NCBI GenBank assembly: GCA_050693035.1
Contig: JBOGWB010000067.1
Location: 1 to 61,018, forward strand
Length of the DNA stretch: 61,018 nt
From: DASYVD01 sp050693035
GTDB lineage: Bacteria > Actinomycetota > UBA4738 > CALAEC01
Direction of reading: 5' to 3'
In this document: positions 25,044 to 33,254 of the stretch, one piece after another
Numbering within the stretch: position 1 is the stretch's first letter
Layout: every line of letters begins with the position of its first letter
Translations under genes and position numbers: made by a program
The notes under the pieces: model-generated
What the model was told of the DNA's origin: nothing
The model's input: only the letters and a program-made list of their open reading frames with translations
Databases searched by the model: none

Positions 25044-25072
25044 TTGCCACCGGGTCTTCCGTCAGGTATCAT
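25044..25072 (+). promoter_or_regulatory. Promoter of the marR gene
   Basis: TTGCCA (25044-25049) and TATCAT (25067-25072) are spaced 17 bases apart. The transcription start would be near 25079, leaving a 30-base leader with AAAGG ahead of the ATG at 25110. Confidence 0.6.
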
Positions 25073-25086
25073 CTCGACAGGCAAGC

Positions 25087-25116
25087 ATCTTAATTGGTGA
25101 AAGGTTCAAATGTCAA
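25087..25116 (-). promoter_or_regulatory. Promoter of the ABC exporter operon
   Basis: On the minus strand a perfect TTGACA (25116-25111) and TAAGAT (25092-25087) are 18 bases apart. The -35 box overlaps the marR start codon and the -10 lies in the marR leader, so one MarR dimer bound here could control both genes. A weak inverted repeat, ATTGG...CAAAT (about 25093-25111), covers the spacer. Confidence 0.6.
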
Positions 25117-25604
25117 GGGAAATCCGCGAGGACCGCCGGAGCCGCCTCATCGACGAGGTAGGCCAGGCCGCCCGGGAGTACGGCACCGCCAACGACGCCG
25201 TGGATCAAGCCGCCGCCGAGCGCCTGGGGATCAACCGGACGGACATCGCGGTCCTGGACATCCTGGATCAGGCCGGCGGGAAGACCACCGCGGGGGCGCT
25301 CGCCGAGGCCTCTCACCTGACCACGGGGGCGATCACCGCGGTGGTGGACCGGCTGCAGAAGAAGGGGTACGTCCGCCGGGCCCGGGACAAGGAGGACCGC
25401 CGCCGGGTGTTGGTCGAGCTAACGGAGAAGGTGCGGAAGAAGACGATGGAGCTCTACGGCCCCATCGCCGAGGCCGGCTACCGGAATCTGGAGGAGTACA
25501 CGGACGAACAGCTCGAGTTCATCCGCGACGTCATGCGCCGAGCCACCAACCTGCTGATTGAGCAGGCTGGCCGGATCCGAGGCTGGCGTGAACGGCCATC
25601 CTGA
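25110..25604 (+). CDS. MarR-family repressor of the divergent exporter
   Basis: A 164-residue winged-helix protein. The DNA-binding region reads NRTDIAVLDILDQAGGKTTA, then LAEASHLTTGAITAVVDRLQ, followed by the wing motif RARDKEDRRRVLVELTE, all standard for MarR. Helical ends form the dimer interface. It is divergent from the DrrAB-like exporter with only 123 bases between starts and interlocked promoters, so it most likely represses the exporter until a ligand binds. Ligand unknown. Confidence 0.92.
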   Translation: MSREIREDRRSRLIDEVGQAAREYGTANDAVDQAAAERLGINRTDIAVLDILDQAGGKTTAGALAEASHLTTGAITAVVDRLQKKGYVRRARDKEDRRRVLVELTEKVRKKTMELYGPIAEAGYRNLEEYTDEQLEFIRDVMRRATNLLIEQAGRIRGWRERPS

Positions 25605-25763
25605 CGAGGCTGGACACACAGCCCCGGCGACGGGGTGGATATTGCTGCGTCTGGCCACGATCCAGATCTCTCCAAAGGCTGGGAGGCACGATCCTATCGA
25701 CCCTTTCGCTGATAAACCGAGCCTCAGTCTCACCCAGCTCGGGTCAGAAGGGTCTACCCGGGG

Positions 25764-26192
25764 CTAGCGCTGGCCGGGGGGGACCTCGTCGTGGACTCGG
25801 AAGGAACCAGATCGCGTCTGCTCGCCAAGGCGGGCTACCACACGGTATCCCCCGGGGCCAGGGAACTGTATGTTCACGTTGATTGCCAGGACAGCGCGCT
25901 GATCGCTCCCTACGGGAATCCGGGGTGGGCGCCCTATCTCTAGGTCCGCCTCCACCCGCCCCAGTTCCGAGCCGTCTTCGCTTTCGATAGTAAGAATTAG
26001 GTGGTGCGGCCGGTTTGTCTCAGTCCATGGGACGAGGACGCTTACTCCAATGGCGAAATGTGTCAGCGGCGGTGGCACGTCTGGCGGCTGTCGCCCCCGC
26101 CATTGATCGGTCCAACCCGCTCCGAGGACGTGCAAGAGCCCATTCACGGCCTCGGCATGGTTCGCGAGGAGCATGTACTCGATCTCTGCCAT
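25764..26192 (-). CDS. DUF6941-like small protein
   Basis: A 142-residue protein. The ATG at 26192 follows AGGGAG. It opens with MAEIEYMLLANHAEAVNGLL and GAGWTDQWRG, the pattern of DUF6941-type proteins, followed by beta strands (ILTIESEDGSELGRVEADLE, INVNIQFPGPGGYRVVARL). It looks like a small beta-sandwich with no catalytic motif. It is transcribed divergently from a BrnT/BrnA-like pair and shares with it a short intergenic region containing GTATAC palindromes. The 158 bases between this gene and marR hold nothing I recognise. Function unknown. Confidence 0.7.
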   Translation of the reverse strand: MAEIEYMLLANHAEAVNGLLHVLGAGWTDQWRGRQPPDVPPPLTHFAIGVSVLVPWTETNRPHHLILTIESEDGSELGRVEADLEIGRPPRIPVGSDQRAVLAINVNIQFPGPGGYRVVARLGEQTRSGSFRVHDEVPPGQR

Positions 26193-26204
26193 GATATACT
26201 CCCT

Positions 26205-26233
26205 CTGTATACAGTCGTAAACAGAGTATACAG
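26205..26233. promoter_or_regulatory. Paired GTATAC palindromes in a divergent promoter region
   Basis: CTGTATACAG (26205-26214) is a perfect 10-base palindrome. GAGTATACAG (26224-26233) repeats it with centres 19 bases apart. The outer CTGTATAC/GTATACAG arms also form an inverted repeat. They lie between the divergent DUF6941-like and BrnT-like genes. An RHH-type antitoxin dimer pair could bind such sites. The TATAC elements could also serve as -10 boxes. Confidence 0.5.
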
Positions 26234-26254
26234 GCCGCCTGAGTGAGGCGCAAG

Positions 26255-26542
26255 ATGCCGCTGTGGATAGAAGCCTGGGAGTGGAATGAGGGGAATCTCG
26301 ATGAGTTGGCATCCCATGGGGTGGCGCGAAGAAATGTCCTCCAAGTCAGTCAGGGGGACCCCCGATTCCGCCGAAACAGGAGGGGTAGGGCCGCATCTCA
26401 TCAGATGATCGGCCCTGACGATGGCGGGAAGATATGGGTTGTGTGTATCGTTCAGGCCCCAGACCGGCCCGGCGTGTGGCGGGCGGTAACGGGATGGCAA
26501 GCGAGAGCGTCTGAACGGGAGTGGTATCGGAGGAGCCGATGA
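26255..26542 (+). CDS. BrnT-like toxin (DUF4258/BrnT group)
   Basis: A 95-residue protein from the ATG at 26255; a GTG at 26243 is a possible alternative. It has the compact pattern of BrnT-type RNase toxins: IEAWEWNEGNLDELASHGV at the start, HQMIGPDDGGKIWVVCIVQ in the middle, and WRAVTGWQARASEREWYRR at the end. The residues equivalent to the W-D/N-x2-N...HGV, IG, VV and R-x2-T-x3-A-x3-E-x2-YR positions are conserved. Its stop overlaps the next start (ATGA), and the next gene encodes an RHH protein, the order seen in brnTA. Remote similarity only; some members of this group are not toxins. Confidence 0.65.
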   Translation: MPLWIEAWEWNEGNLDELASHGVARRNVLQVSQGDPRFRRNRRGRAASHQMIGPDDGGKIWVVCIVQAPDRPGVWRAVTGWQARASEREWYRRSR

Positions 26543-26907
26543 GTGACGAGCAAAGAGACCCTGCTGCAGAGCTCTTCGAGCACCGAGACGATGCGGGCGA
26601 ATGGAGCGAGGAGCCCGAGGAAATAGAGGTACGACCTTCACCGAGCGAGGTGGTTTCATTCCGCGTGCCGTCCGGAGAATTCGATCTGCTGGAAGATGCA
26701 GCGAGGAACGCAGGGGAGTCAATTTCGGAATACATTAGGAAGGCGCTTGCTCTGCGACTGCATGGGACGCCCATCGGGCCGACCATTGAGATCACTTCGG
26801 GAGCAGAACGTCTACTTGTTCGTAGTCATATCGTCACCGGCGGCTACAGAGAGGCCCCGAGTTCTATCGTTCAGGACTTCCCGCCGATGCAAGTCGCAAA
26901 TCTCTAG
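26539..26907 (+). CDS. RHH antitoxin-like protein (BrnA-type partner)
   Basis: A 122-residue protein whose ATG overlaps the upstream stop. An acidic N-terminus (HRDDAGEWSEEPEEIEV) precedes a ribbon-helix-helix core, SEVVSFRVPSGEFDLLEDAA then NAGESISEYIRKALALRL, typical of CopG/BrnA-type antitoxins. The last 45 residues do not match a known domain and are longer than usual. Expected roles are binding the upstream toxin and repressing the shared promoter through the GTATAC palindromes. Confidence 0.65.
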   Translation: MSDEQRDPAAELFEHRDDAGEWSEEPEEIEVRPSPSEVVSFRVPSGEFDLLEDAARNAGESISEYIRKALALRLHGTPIGPTIEITSGAERLLVRSHIVTGGYREAPSSIVQDFPPMQVANL

Positions 26908-26962
26908 CTTTGCGGCAACCGAGCGAGCGTTACCTTCAGCCCGTGCCGCGTCCGATGTAATC

Positions 26963-26978
26963 GCTGCCCTTTGGCAGC
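26963..26978. terminator. Short hairpin between converging genes
   Basis: GCTGCC (26963-26968), loop CTTT, GGCAGC (26973-26978): a perfect 6-base stem between the convergent antitoxin gene and glyS. No T-tract follows, so this is a weak terminator candidate. Confidence 0.35.
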
Positions 26979-27021
26979 CGGGCCGGCCATTCCGCGTAAC
27001 CTTCCGAAAGGGGAATGTTCC

Positions 27022-28431
27022 TTAGAGGTTGGCTTCCCTCGTCTGTTGGCTAGATGCGCTTTCCAGGTGGCCTACAAGGGTCTCGATGGGTAGGCGATCC
27101 TGAGCCATGGTGTCGCGGTCGCGGACGGTTACGGCGTTGTCTTCAAGGCTCTCGAAGTCGACCGTGACGCAGAACGGGGTCCCCACCTCGTCCTGCCTCC
27201 GGTATCGCCGGCCGATCGATCCGGCGTCGTCGTAGTCGCACATCCACTGCCCCTTCAGCAGGTCGAACACTTCCTTCGCCTTCGGGACCAGTTTCTCGTT
27301 CCTCGATAGCGGCAGGACCGCCACCTTGATCGGGGCCAGGTCCTTGTGCAGCTTCAGCACCGTCCGCTTCTCCGTGTCCCCCTTGGCGGTGGGGGCCTCC
27401 TCCACCGTGTAGGCGTCGATCAGGAACGCCAGGGCGGCCCGGTCCACTCCCGCCGCCGGCTCGACCACGTACGGGTGGAACCGCTCGTCCTTCTCCTGGT
27501 CGAAGTACGTGAGGTCCTCGCCGGAGTGCTTCTGGTGGGCCTTGAGGTCGAAGTCCGTCCGGTTGGCGATCCCCTCCAGCTCGCCCCAGTCGGTGAACGG
27601 GAACCGGTACTCGATATCCACGGTCCGCTTGGAGTAGTGCGACAGCTCATCCGCCGCGTGCTCGCGGATCCGGAGGTTCTCCTCCTTCATCCCGAGGTCC
27701 CGGTACCACCGCATCCGCTCCCCGATCCAGTACTCGTGCCACGCATCGTCGGTGCCAGGCTCGCAGAAGAATTCCATCTCCATCTGCTCGAACTCCCGGG
27801 TCCGGTAGATGAAGTTCCCCGGGGTGATCTCGTTGCGGAACGACTTGCCGATCTGGGCGATCCCGAACGGCAGCTTCTTCCGCATGGCGGCCTGGACCGT
27901 GGCGAAGTCCACGAACATCCCCTGGGCCGTCTCCGGACGGAGGTAGACCTCGTGGGCCTCGTCCTCCACCGGGCCCATGTGCGACTTGAACATGAGGTTG
28001 AAGTTCCGGGGGTCGGTGAACTTGTCGTGGCCGCAGTTCGGGCACTTCGCCGTGCCCGCCGCGAGGTCCACCGTCCGGGCCCCCTCCCCCGCCTCGTGGC
28101 CCGACTGCGGAGCGTGGAACCCCGGCAGGTGATCGGCCCGGAACCGCTGATGGCAGTTGAGGCACTCCACCAGGGGGTCGGTGAACGAATCCAGGTGGCC
28201 GGAGGCCTCCCACACCTTGGGCGACATCATGATGGAGGACTCCAGGCCCACCACGTTGTCCCGGAGCTGGACCATGTCCCGCCACCACGCCGCCCGGACG
28301 CTCCGCTTGAGCTCCACCCCGAGCGGTCCGTAGTCCCAGAACGACCGCAGCCCGCCGTAGATCTCGCTGGACTGGAAGACGATCCCCCGGCGCTTGGCCA
28401 GGGAGGTGATGAGGTCCATCAGGTCGGCCAC
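27022..28431 (-). CDS. glyS: Glycyl-tRNA synthetase (alpha2 type)
   Basis: A 469-residue class II synthetase from a GTG preceded by a G-rich ribosome-binding site. It charges tRNA-Gly. Motifs: RGIVFQSSEIYGGLRSFWDY at the N-terminus, the insertion with two CxxC pairs (CLNCH and CPNCG) likely binding zinc, LRPETAQGMFVDF, motif 2 with FRNEITPGNFIYRTREFEQM, and a C-terminal anticodon-binding domain (IKVAVLPLSRNEKLVPKA). It is the eukaryote/archaea-like dimeric form used by Actinomycetota, not the alpha2beta2 form. Confidence 0.97.
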   Translation of the reverse strand: MADLMDLITSLAKRRGIVFQSSEIYGGLRSFWDYGPLGVELKRSVRAAWWRDMVQLRDNVVGLESSIMMSPKVWEASGHLDSFTDPLVECLNCHQRFRADHLPGFHAPQSGHEAGEGARTVDLAAGTAKCPNCGHDKFTDPRNFNLMFKSHMGPVEDEAHEVYLRPETAQGMFVDFATVQAAMRKKLPFGIAQIGKSFRNEITPGNFIYRTREFEQMEMEFFCEPGTDDAWHEYWIGERMRWYRDLGMKEENLRIREHAADELSHYSKRTVDIEYRFPFTDWGELEGIANRTDFDLKAHQKHSGEDLTYFDQEKDERFHPYVVEPAAGVDRAALAFLIDAYTVEEAPTAKGDTEKRTVLKLHKDLAPIKVAVLPLSRNEKLVPKAKEVFDLLKGQWMCDYDDAGSIGRRYRRQDEVGTPFCVTVDFESLEDNAVTVRDRDTMAQDRLPIETLVGHLESASSQQTREANL

Positions 28432-28495
28432 GAGGCCCCCTTTCCCGGCCGCTGGCCGCGGCCGCTGGCGTGAGACCTATGGTACCGGAACCAAA

Positions 28496-28924
28496 CTACG
28501 AGGACTCGAGAAGCTGCTTCAGTGCGGTCAAGTTCTCAGCGACCGCCTCAGCGATCCTTCCCGACGCGAGCGGGGCGGCCAGTTTCACCAGACCACGGCC
28601 CTCGAGCTGCGCCGAATTCTTCAGGCGAGTGCCACCCTCGTCAGGCTCCAGGTCGTAGGTCATCATCCCTTCGAGCGGTCCGAATCCTCCGCGGATCGAC
28701 AACCGGCGGGGCGGTTCGAACTCGGTCACCTCAAACGTCTCTTCGCTCCTCGACGGCACGGACCGAACCTGGCGGTAGGTTGTTCCGACGCCGACTGGGC
28801 CGTCTGATACCTGTCGGGTTTCGACGATGGCGTAGTTCCATCTCGGGATGTTCTCGAACTTCGCCAAGAACTCGAAGACCTCATTCACCGGGCGATCGAT
28901 CCTGAGGTTGTTCTCGAATCTCAT
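28496..28924 (-). CDS. SRPBCC-family protein
   Basis: A 142-residue START/polyketide-cyclase-like protein. The opening strand (MRFENNLRIDRPVNEVFEFL), then ENIPRWNYAIVETRQ, TTYRQVRSV, FEVTEFEPPRRLSI and TRLKNSAQLEGRGLVKLAAP, is the standard SRPBCC pattern that forms a deep hydrophobic pocket. These proteins bind or modify lipophilic molecules. No catalytic residue can be assigned. It stands alone between glyS and the Nudix gene. Confidence 0.85.
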   Translation of the reverse strand: MRFENNLRIDRPVNEVFEFLAKFENIPRWNYAIVETRQVSDGPVGVGTTYRQVRSVPSRSEETFEVTEFEPPRRLSIRGGFGPLEGMMTYDLEPDEGGTRLKNSAQLEGRGLVKLAAPLASGRIAEAVAENLTALKQLLESS

Positions 28925-29009
28925 CGGCTCTGACCCCCGAGCCAGGCTAACAGCACCTTGACCGGATCAGGCAGGGAAAGTAGCTTCCGGTGCCAAGCTC
29001 GGAGGGTCG

Positions 29010-30080
29010 ATGCCGGCGCCGGCAGAATTCGCGCAGATCATCGTGATCGGCCTGGGAGCGGAGGCGTGGCTTCTCCTCTATCTCGCCGCCTTCGGCTCCT
29101 GGCGGTGGCCCGCGGACACCCCCGAAGGGATCCTGCTCCTCCTGCTCACAGCCGCCTCCATCATCCTCGGCGTGCTCTTCGACCGGATCGCCGATAGCGC
29201 CTACACGGCCGTCCGCGAGTCCTCGCCCGTTCTTCGGCTTCTTCGTCCCCTGAGGATCGGCGAAAGCACCCCGAAGGGAATGATCGTCCGCATGCGGCTC
29301 CGGCTCAACGAGTCGGATTCTCCGCGGAGTCGGTTCCTCGAGTACCAGCGAACCCGATTTCGCATCGCTCGAGCCACCACGTTCAATCTGGCCATGATGG
29401 CGCCGGCGGGGGGCCTCTACCTCGGACTGAGGACCGACGTCGGCGCGGGGCCGATTGTGGCCGCCGTGCTCTTGCTCTCTCTCAGCGCGGTCATCAGCTT
29501 CTACACAGCGGAAAGGATCGGTACCGCTTGGGTCAGAGTGCTCAGCGAGGCCTACACGCATTGGGCCCGGGAGAATCCCGAGAAGGCCGCCGATGACATC
29601 GTGCCAAGCCACGGTCCTTCGCTCCGGCCCGTCAACCCGAAGTGCTTTCGCGTCGCCGCGGTCTGCTTCCGGGAGGGGAACCATGGTCCCGAGTACCTCC
29701 TGGTGAGGACGTCGGACGGGAGGTTCTGGACGTTCCCCAAGGGCCACGTCGAACGAGGGGAGCCCCATGAGGAGGCGGCCAGTCGAGAGGCGGAGGAGGA
29801 GGCGGGCGTGGTCGGTGAGATATCGAGATCTCCCTTCACCGTGTACCGCTACCCCACCGCCGGAGGGCCTTGTGAGGAAGTCGTGGTGGATGCCTATCTC
29901 CTGCGGTTCGAGAGGATGGGGGATCCTCGAAAGAGCGAACAACGGGAGCTGCGGTGGGCGGACGAGAGCAAAGCGAAGAGCCTCCTAACGAATGGTCGGA
30001 CCGTGCTCTACGGCCTGGAGCACATCCGTCTCATCGACGCGGCTCGAGAAGCCATCGCTAGGGCTTCACGTTCTGATTGA
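29010..30080 (+). CDS. Membrane-anchored Nudix hydrolase
   Basis: A 356-residue protein. Residues 1-200 contain about four hydrophobic helices (8-30, 40-57, 125-142, 148-166) around a basic stretch (GMIVRMRLRLNESDSPRSRF) that is not a family I recognise. Residues 210-340 form a Nudix domain with a perfect box GX5EX7REUXEEXGU at 245-267 (GHVERGEPHEEAASREAEEE). The WTFPKGHVERGE context is typical of diadenosine or MutT-like enzymes that hydrolyse X-linked nucleoside diphosphates. The fusion to a membrane domain is unusual. The 3' end overlaps the convergent oxidoreductase gene by 23 bases. Confidence 0.88.
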   Translation: MPAPAEFAQIIVIGLGAEAWLLLYLAAFGSWRWPADTPEGILLLLLTAASIILGVLFDRIADSAYTAVRESSPVLRLLRPLRIGESTPKGMIVRMRLRLNESDSPRSRFLEYQRTRFRIARATTFNLAMMAPAGGLYLGLRTDVGAGPIVAAVLLLSLSAVISFYTAERIGTAWVRVLSEAYTHWARENPEKAADDIVPSHGPSLRPVNPKCFRVAAVCFREGNHGPEYLLVRTSDGRFWTFPKGHVERGEPHEEAASREAEEEAGVVGEISRSPFTVYRYPTAGGPCEEVVVDAYLLRFERMGDPRKSEQRELRWADESKAKSLLTNGRTVLYGLEHIRLIDAAREAIARASRSD

Positions 30081-31458
30081 GGCGGAAGACGTTCTCTGGG
30101 TCGTAGGCTCGCTTGAGGGCGACCAGACGCTCGTATTTGGCATCTCCGTAGATCCCCCGCACCACACCCTCGCCGGTCTCGACGACGTCGTTCACGTACG
30201 CGCCCTCCGCCGTGAACGGTTTTAGGCCGTCCATGGTCGACCGCCCCCACGCGACGTGGGCCGCGTCGTCCTTCGGGTCCGTCCACAGGGTCTCGGCCCC
30301 CACCCAGAACGCCGCGTTCCGGCCGGTGAACGCCATCGCCTCCTCCGGCACCCGGGCGATCGCGCCCCCCTGGGCCCAGAAGCCGACGTTGCATTCCCCG
30401 GGAGCGTCGGCGGCCCGCTCCGTGCACACGTCGACGAGCCCTTCGCTGAGCTCGTTGACGAAGCCACCCTTCATGTAGAACCGCTTGCCCCACGCCATCG
30501 ACTCGTCGTTGGCCGCCTGCAAGGCCAGGTAGGACTTCGGCTTGATCGAATCCGCCAATTCCCCGTTCCCACGGAGCGGCTTCAGATCTCGCTCGGCCTC
30601 CTCGAACGATCCGCTGTGGGTGGCTCCCAGGATGAGCACCGGCTGCCCGACCAGCTCGGGCCACGGATCCTCCGGCCCGACGACGCCGAAGCCGAGCGTC
30701 AGCATGACCTCCTCGGGCGCCGACGCGGCGACCTCGCGGAACCCCCCCACCACCTCCCCCGCCCGCTCGAGCGGGTAGATCACCGAGCCGTTCGTCACTT
30801 CGGGCCCCACCTCGTGGAGGCGGAACTCGAAGGAGGTCACCACGCCGAAGTTCGGCCCCGCTCCCCGCATCCCCCAGAACAGATCGGCGTTCTCCTCCTC
30901 GTTGACGTGCAGCAGGCGCCCGTCCGCCGTGACCAGGTCGACGGAGACCAGATTGTCGACGGTGAACCCGAAGCGTCGCTGGAGCCGGCCCATCCCTCCA
31001 CCTAGCGTGAGCCCCGCCACACCGGTGTGACCGACCACTCCGACGGGGCAGGCCAGCCCGAACGTCTGAGCCTCGTGGTCCAGCTCCGACAGAAGCGCGC
31101 CACCGTTGACTCGAGCCAGCCGGCGATCTGGATCCACGCGCACGCCGCGCATCCGCGACAGGTCGATGACGATCCCGCCGTCGCAGGTCGAGAAGCCACC
31201 CACGCTGTGACCGCCGCTGCGCACCGCGACCACGAGGTCCTGCTCCCGGGCGAAGCGCACCGCCGAGATGACGTCGGCGGGGCCAGTCGGGCGAACGACC
31301 ATAGCCGGATGGCGGTCGATGGCCCCGTTCCACACGACCCGGGCGGCGTCGTACCCGGGGTCGTGTGGAAGAACGACCCCGCCCCCAAAGGTCTCGCGGA
31401 ACGCGGCCAACGCGGGTGCGTCGACCGGTCCTTCCCGGCCGCTCGTGCTCATGCTCAC
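30058..31458 (-). CDS. FAD-linked oxidoreductase (berberine-bridge type)
   Basis: A 466-residue flavoprotein from a GTG at 31458 with AGGAGG five bases ahead; an ATG at 31452 is the alternative. The PCMH-type FAD domain has VRSGGHSVGG, whose His is expected to bind FAD covalently. The second covalent site (usually Cys in the G-x-C-x2-V region) reads GHTGVAGLTLGGG, so linkage is probably single. The C-terminal BBE signature YDPENVFRLNQNV is present. Relatives oxidise sugars or secondary metabolites. The 3' end overlaps the Nudix gene tail by 23 bases. Substrate unknown. Confidence 0.88.
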   Translation of the reverse strand: MSMSTSGREGPVDAPALAAFRETFGGGVVLPHDPGYDAARVVWNGAIDRHPAMVVRPTGPADVISAVRFAREQDLVVAVRSGGHSVGGFSTCDGGIVIDLSRMRGVRVDPDRRLARVNGGALLSELDHEAQTFGLACPVGVVGHTGVAGLTLGGGMGRLQRRFGFTVDNLVSVDLVTADGRLLHVNEEENADLFWGMRGAGPNFGVVTSFEFRLHEVGPEVTNGSVIYPLERAGEVVGGFREVAASAPEEVMLTLGFGVVGPEDPWPELVGQPVLILGATHSGSFEEAERDLKPLRGNGELADSIKPKSYLALQAANDESMAWGKRFYMKGGFVNELSEGLVDVCTERAADAPGECNVGFWAQGGAIARVPEEAMAFTGRNAAFWVGAETLWTDPKDDAAHVAWGRSTMDGLKPFTAEGAYVNDVVETGEGVVRGIYGDAKYERLVALKRAYDPENVFRLNQNVKP

Positions 31459-31564
31459 GCTGTCCTCCTCACCCGGACCGCACCCGGACCGCACCCGGAC
31501 CGATCGGCATCGTCCGCTTCTCGCCGGCCCGGGGTCAACTCACTGCGCCGCCTAGACTTCCCCC

Positions 31565-32464
31565 ATGCCCCGGCCGCTCCGTGTTGGTCTGCAGCTCCCG
31601 GAGGTGGAGCGCCACGTGCCCTGGCCCGAGTACGTGGCCATGGCCCACGCGGCCGAAGCGGCCGGATTCGACTCCATCTTCGTCGGAGACCACTTCCTGT
31701 ACCGGGGCGACGGCAGGCCCGAGCGGGGCCCGTGGGAGGCCTGGACGCTCCTGTCCGCGCTGGCCGCCGCCACCGAACGGGTGCAGCTCGCACCGCTCGT
31801 GGCGTGCACTGCGTTCCACAGCCCCGTCGTCCTCGCCAAGATGGCCGCGACCGTTGACGCGGTGAGCGGCGGCCGGCTGGTGCTCGGCCTGGGCGCCGGA
31901 TGGAACGAAGTAGAGTTCCGGGCGCTGGGGATCCCGTTCGACCATCGCGCGTCTCGGTTCGAGGAAGCCTTCGGGATCATCCGGCGCCTCGTCGCCGGAG
32001 AGCGCGTCACGTTCGAGGGCCGTTTCTACCGGGTCGAAGAGGCGGTGCTCCTCCCCCGCCCCTCCCGGAGACTCCCCCTGATGATCGGGAGCGAGGGTGA
32101 GCGGATGCTCCGCATCGCCCTGCCCCACGTGGACGCGTGGAACAGCTGGTCCGCGTGGTACGGCAACACGCCGGAGGGTTTCGCCTCCCTGAACGCGAAG
32201 ATCACCGCCCTCGCCGAAGAGATCGGTCGCCATCCCCGCGAGATCGCCCGCACCGCATGCGCCCTCGTGGTGTTGGATCGCGATGCCCCGGATCGGCGGA
32301 ACACGGAGGGCGTCGTCCCCCTCGAAGGCTCCCCGGAGCGGATCGCCCAGGGCCTCCGAGATCTCCGAGAGGCAGGGGCGGACGAGGCGATCCTCGTGTT
32401 GAGTCCCATCACCGAGGCCTCGATCCGGACGGCCGGCGAGGTGCTGGCCGCCCTCGACGCCTGA
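31565..32464 (+). CDS. LLM-class F420-dependent oxidoreductase
   Basis: A 299-residue luciferase-like TIM-barrel enzyme. Typical signatures are YVAMAHAAEAAGFDSIFVGDH, RVQLAPLVACTAFHSPVVLA, and SGGRLVLGLGAGWNEVEFRA, followed by PLMIGSEGERMLR and a C-terminal VLVLSPITEASIR. Most actinobacterial members use coenzyme F420 rather than FMN. The substrate cannot be told. It is divergent from the FAD-oxidoreductase gene (about 106 bases between starts), so the two may share regulation. Confidence 0.9.
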   Translation: MPRPLRVGLQLPEVERHVPWPEYVAMAHAAEAAGFDSIFVGDHFLYRGDGRPERGPWEAWTLLSALAAATERVQLAPLVACTAFHSPVVLAKMAATVDAVSGGRLVLGLGAGWNEVEFRALGIPFDHRASRFEEAFGIIRRLVAGERVTFEGRFYRVEEAVLLPRPSRRLPLMIGSEGERMLRIALPHVDAWNSWSAWYGNTPEGFASLNAKITALAEEIGRHPREIARTACALVVLDRDAPDRRNTEGVVPLEGSPERIAQGLRDLREAGADEAILVLSPITEASIRTAGEVLAALDA

Positions 32465-32496
32465 CCCGATGACGGCCACGCCCTGAGCAGCTGGGC

Positions 32497-33249
32497 CTAT
32501 CCGGACGCGGGGGGCCTCAGGCCGACGAATGCCTCCGTGCCCTTCCCCTCCTCGCGCTCGATGACTCGGCGTTTGGCCCGGAAGCCGACCTCCTCCACCA
32601 GCCGGATCCATTCATCGCGTCGGAAGAGGCCGCACACGTGTCGGTCGTGCTCCACGCGCATGGAGCCATCCTCCTCGCGCAGCAGGTAGGCAAAGTCCGT
32701 GTAGTACGTCTCGTCGGTGGGGTCGGGGTCCCACGTCCATTCCAGGTAGCGGAGGCCTCGCCCGTCACCGTCGTTCCCGCCGTGCTCTGAGCTCGATTCG
32801 AACGTCTCACGAACCAGATCGGGGGCGAACAGCGCCACACCGCCCGGCCGGCAGTGGAGGAAGGCCGTCTCCATGACGGCCCGGAGGTCCGGCAAGGTGG
32901 TGATGTAGTCGATGGCGTCGTGCACGAACACCGCGTCGAAGTCGCGGTCCAGACGCAGGGTGCGCATGTCGCCCTCGACGTGCTCGCATTCCGGATTGAG
33001 CTTCCGGCTCACCGCCAGCATCTCCGGGGACAGGTCGGTCAGGGTCATGGTGAAGTGAGCCTTGAGGTGGGAGGCGTTGTTGCCGCCTCCGCTGCCGAGC
33101 TCGAGGACCTCCCGGACCGGACGGGCGGAGGTCTCCACGATGAGACGCCGGTAGGCCTCGGCCTCCTCGACGTATTCCTCGGGCGCGGTGAGCAGATGGA
33201 ACCACTTCGCGAGCTCGCGATAGAGCTTGGGCGTCTCGGGAGAGGGCAA
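32497..33249 (-). CDS. Class I SAM-dependent methyltransferase
   Basis: A 250-residue enzyme, probably from a TTG at 33249. The SAM-binding motif I is VREVLELGSGGGNNA, the acidic residue after strand 2 is in TLTDLSPEML, and later motifs are VEGDMRTL, FDAVFVHDAIDYI and CRPGGVALFAPDLV. The mid-region ETYYTDFAYLLREEDGSMR and DRHVCGLFRRDEW is found in a subgroup with unknown small-molecule substrates. It begins 5 bases after the stop of the cyclotransferase-like gene, so they are probably co-transcribed. Confidence 0.88.
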   Translation of the reverse strand: MPSPETPKLYRELAKWFHLLTAPEEYVEEAEAYRRLIVETSARPVREVLELGSGGGNNASHLKAHFTMTLTDLSPEMLAVSRKLNPECEHVEGDMRTLRLDRDFDAVFVHDAIDYITTLPDLRAVMETAFLHCRPGGVALFAPDLVRETFESSSEHGGNDGDGRGLRYLEWTWDPDPTDETYYTDFAYLLREEDGSMRVEHDRHVCGLFRRDEWIRLVEEVGFRAKRRVIEREEGKGTEAFVGLRPPASG

Positions 33250-33254
33250 CGCGG

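Noticed and set aside
25093..25111. Clear MarR operator palindrome
   Set aside because: The inverted repeat is weak (4 of 5 at the outer positions, none inside); mentioned only with the promoter and not as a separate operator.
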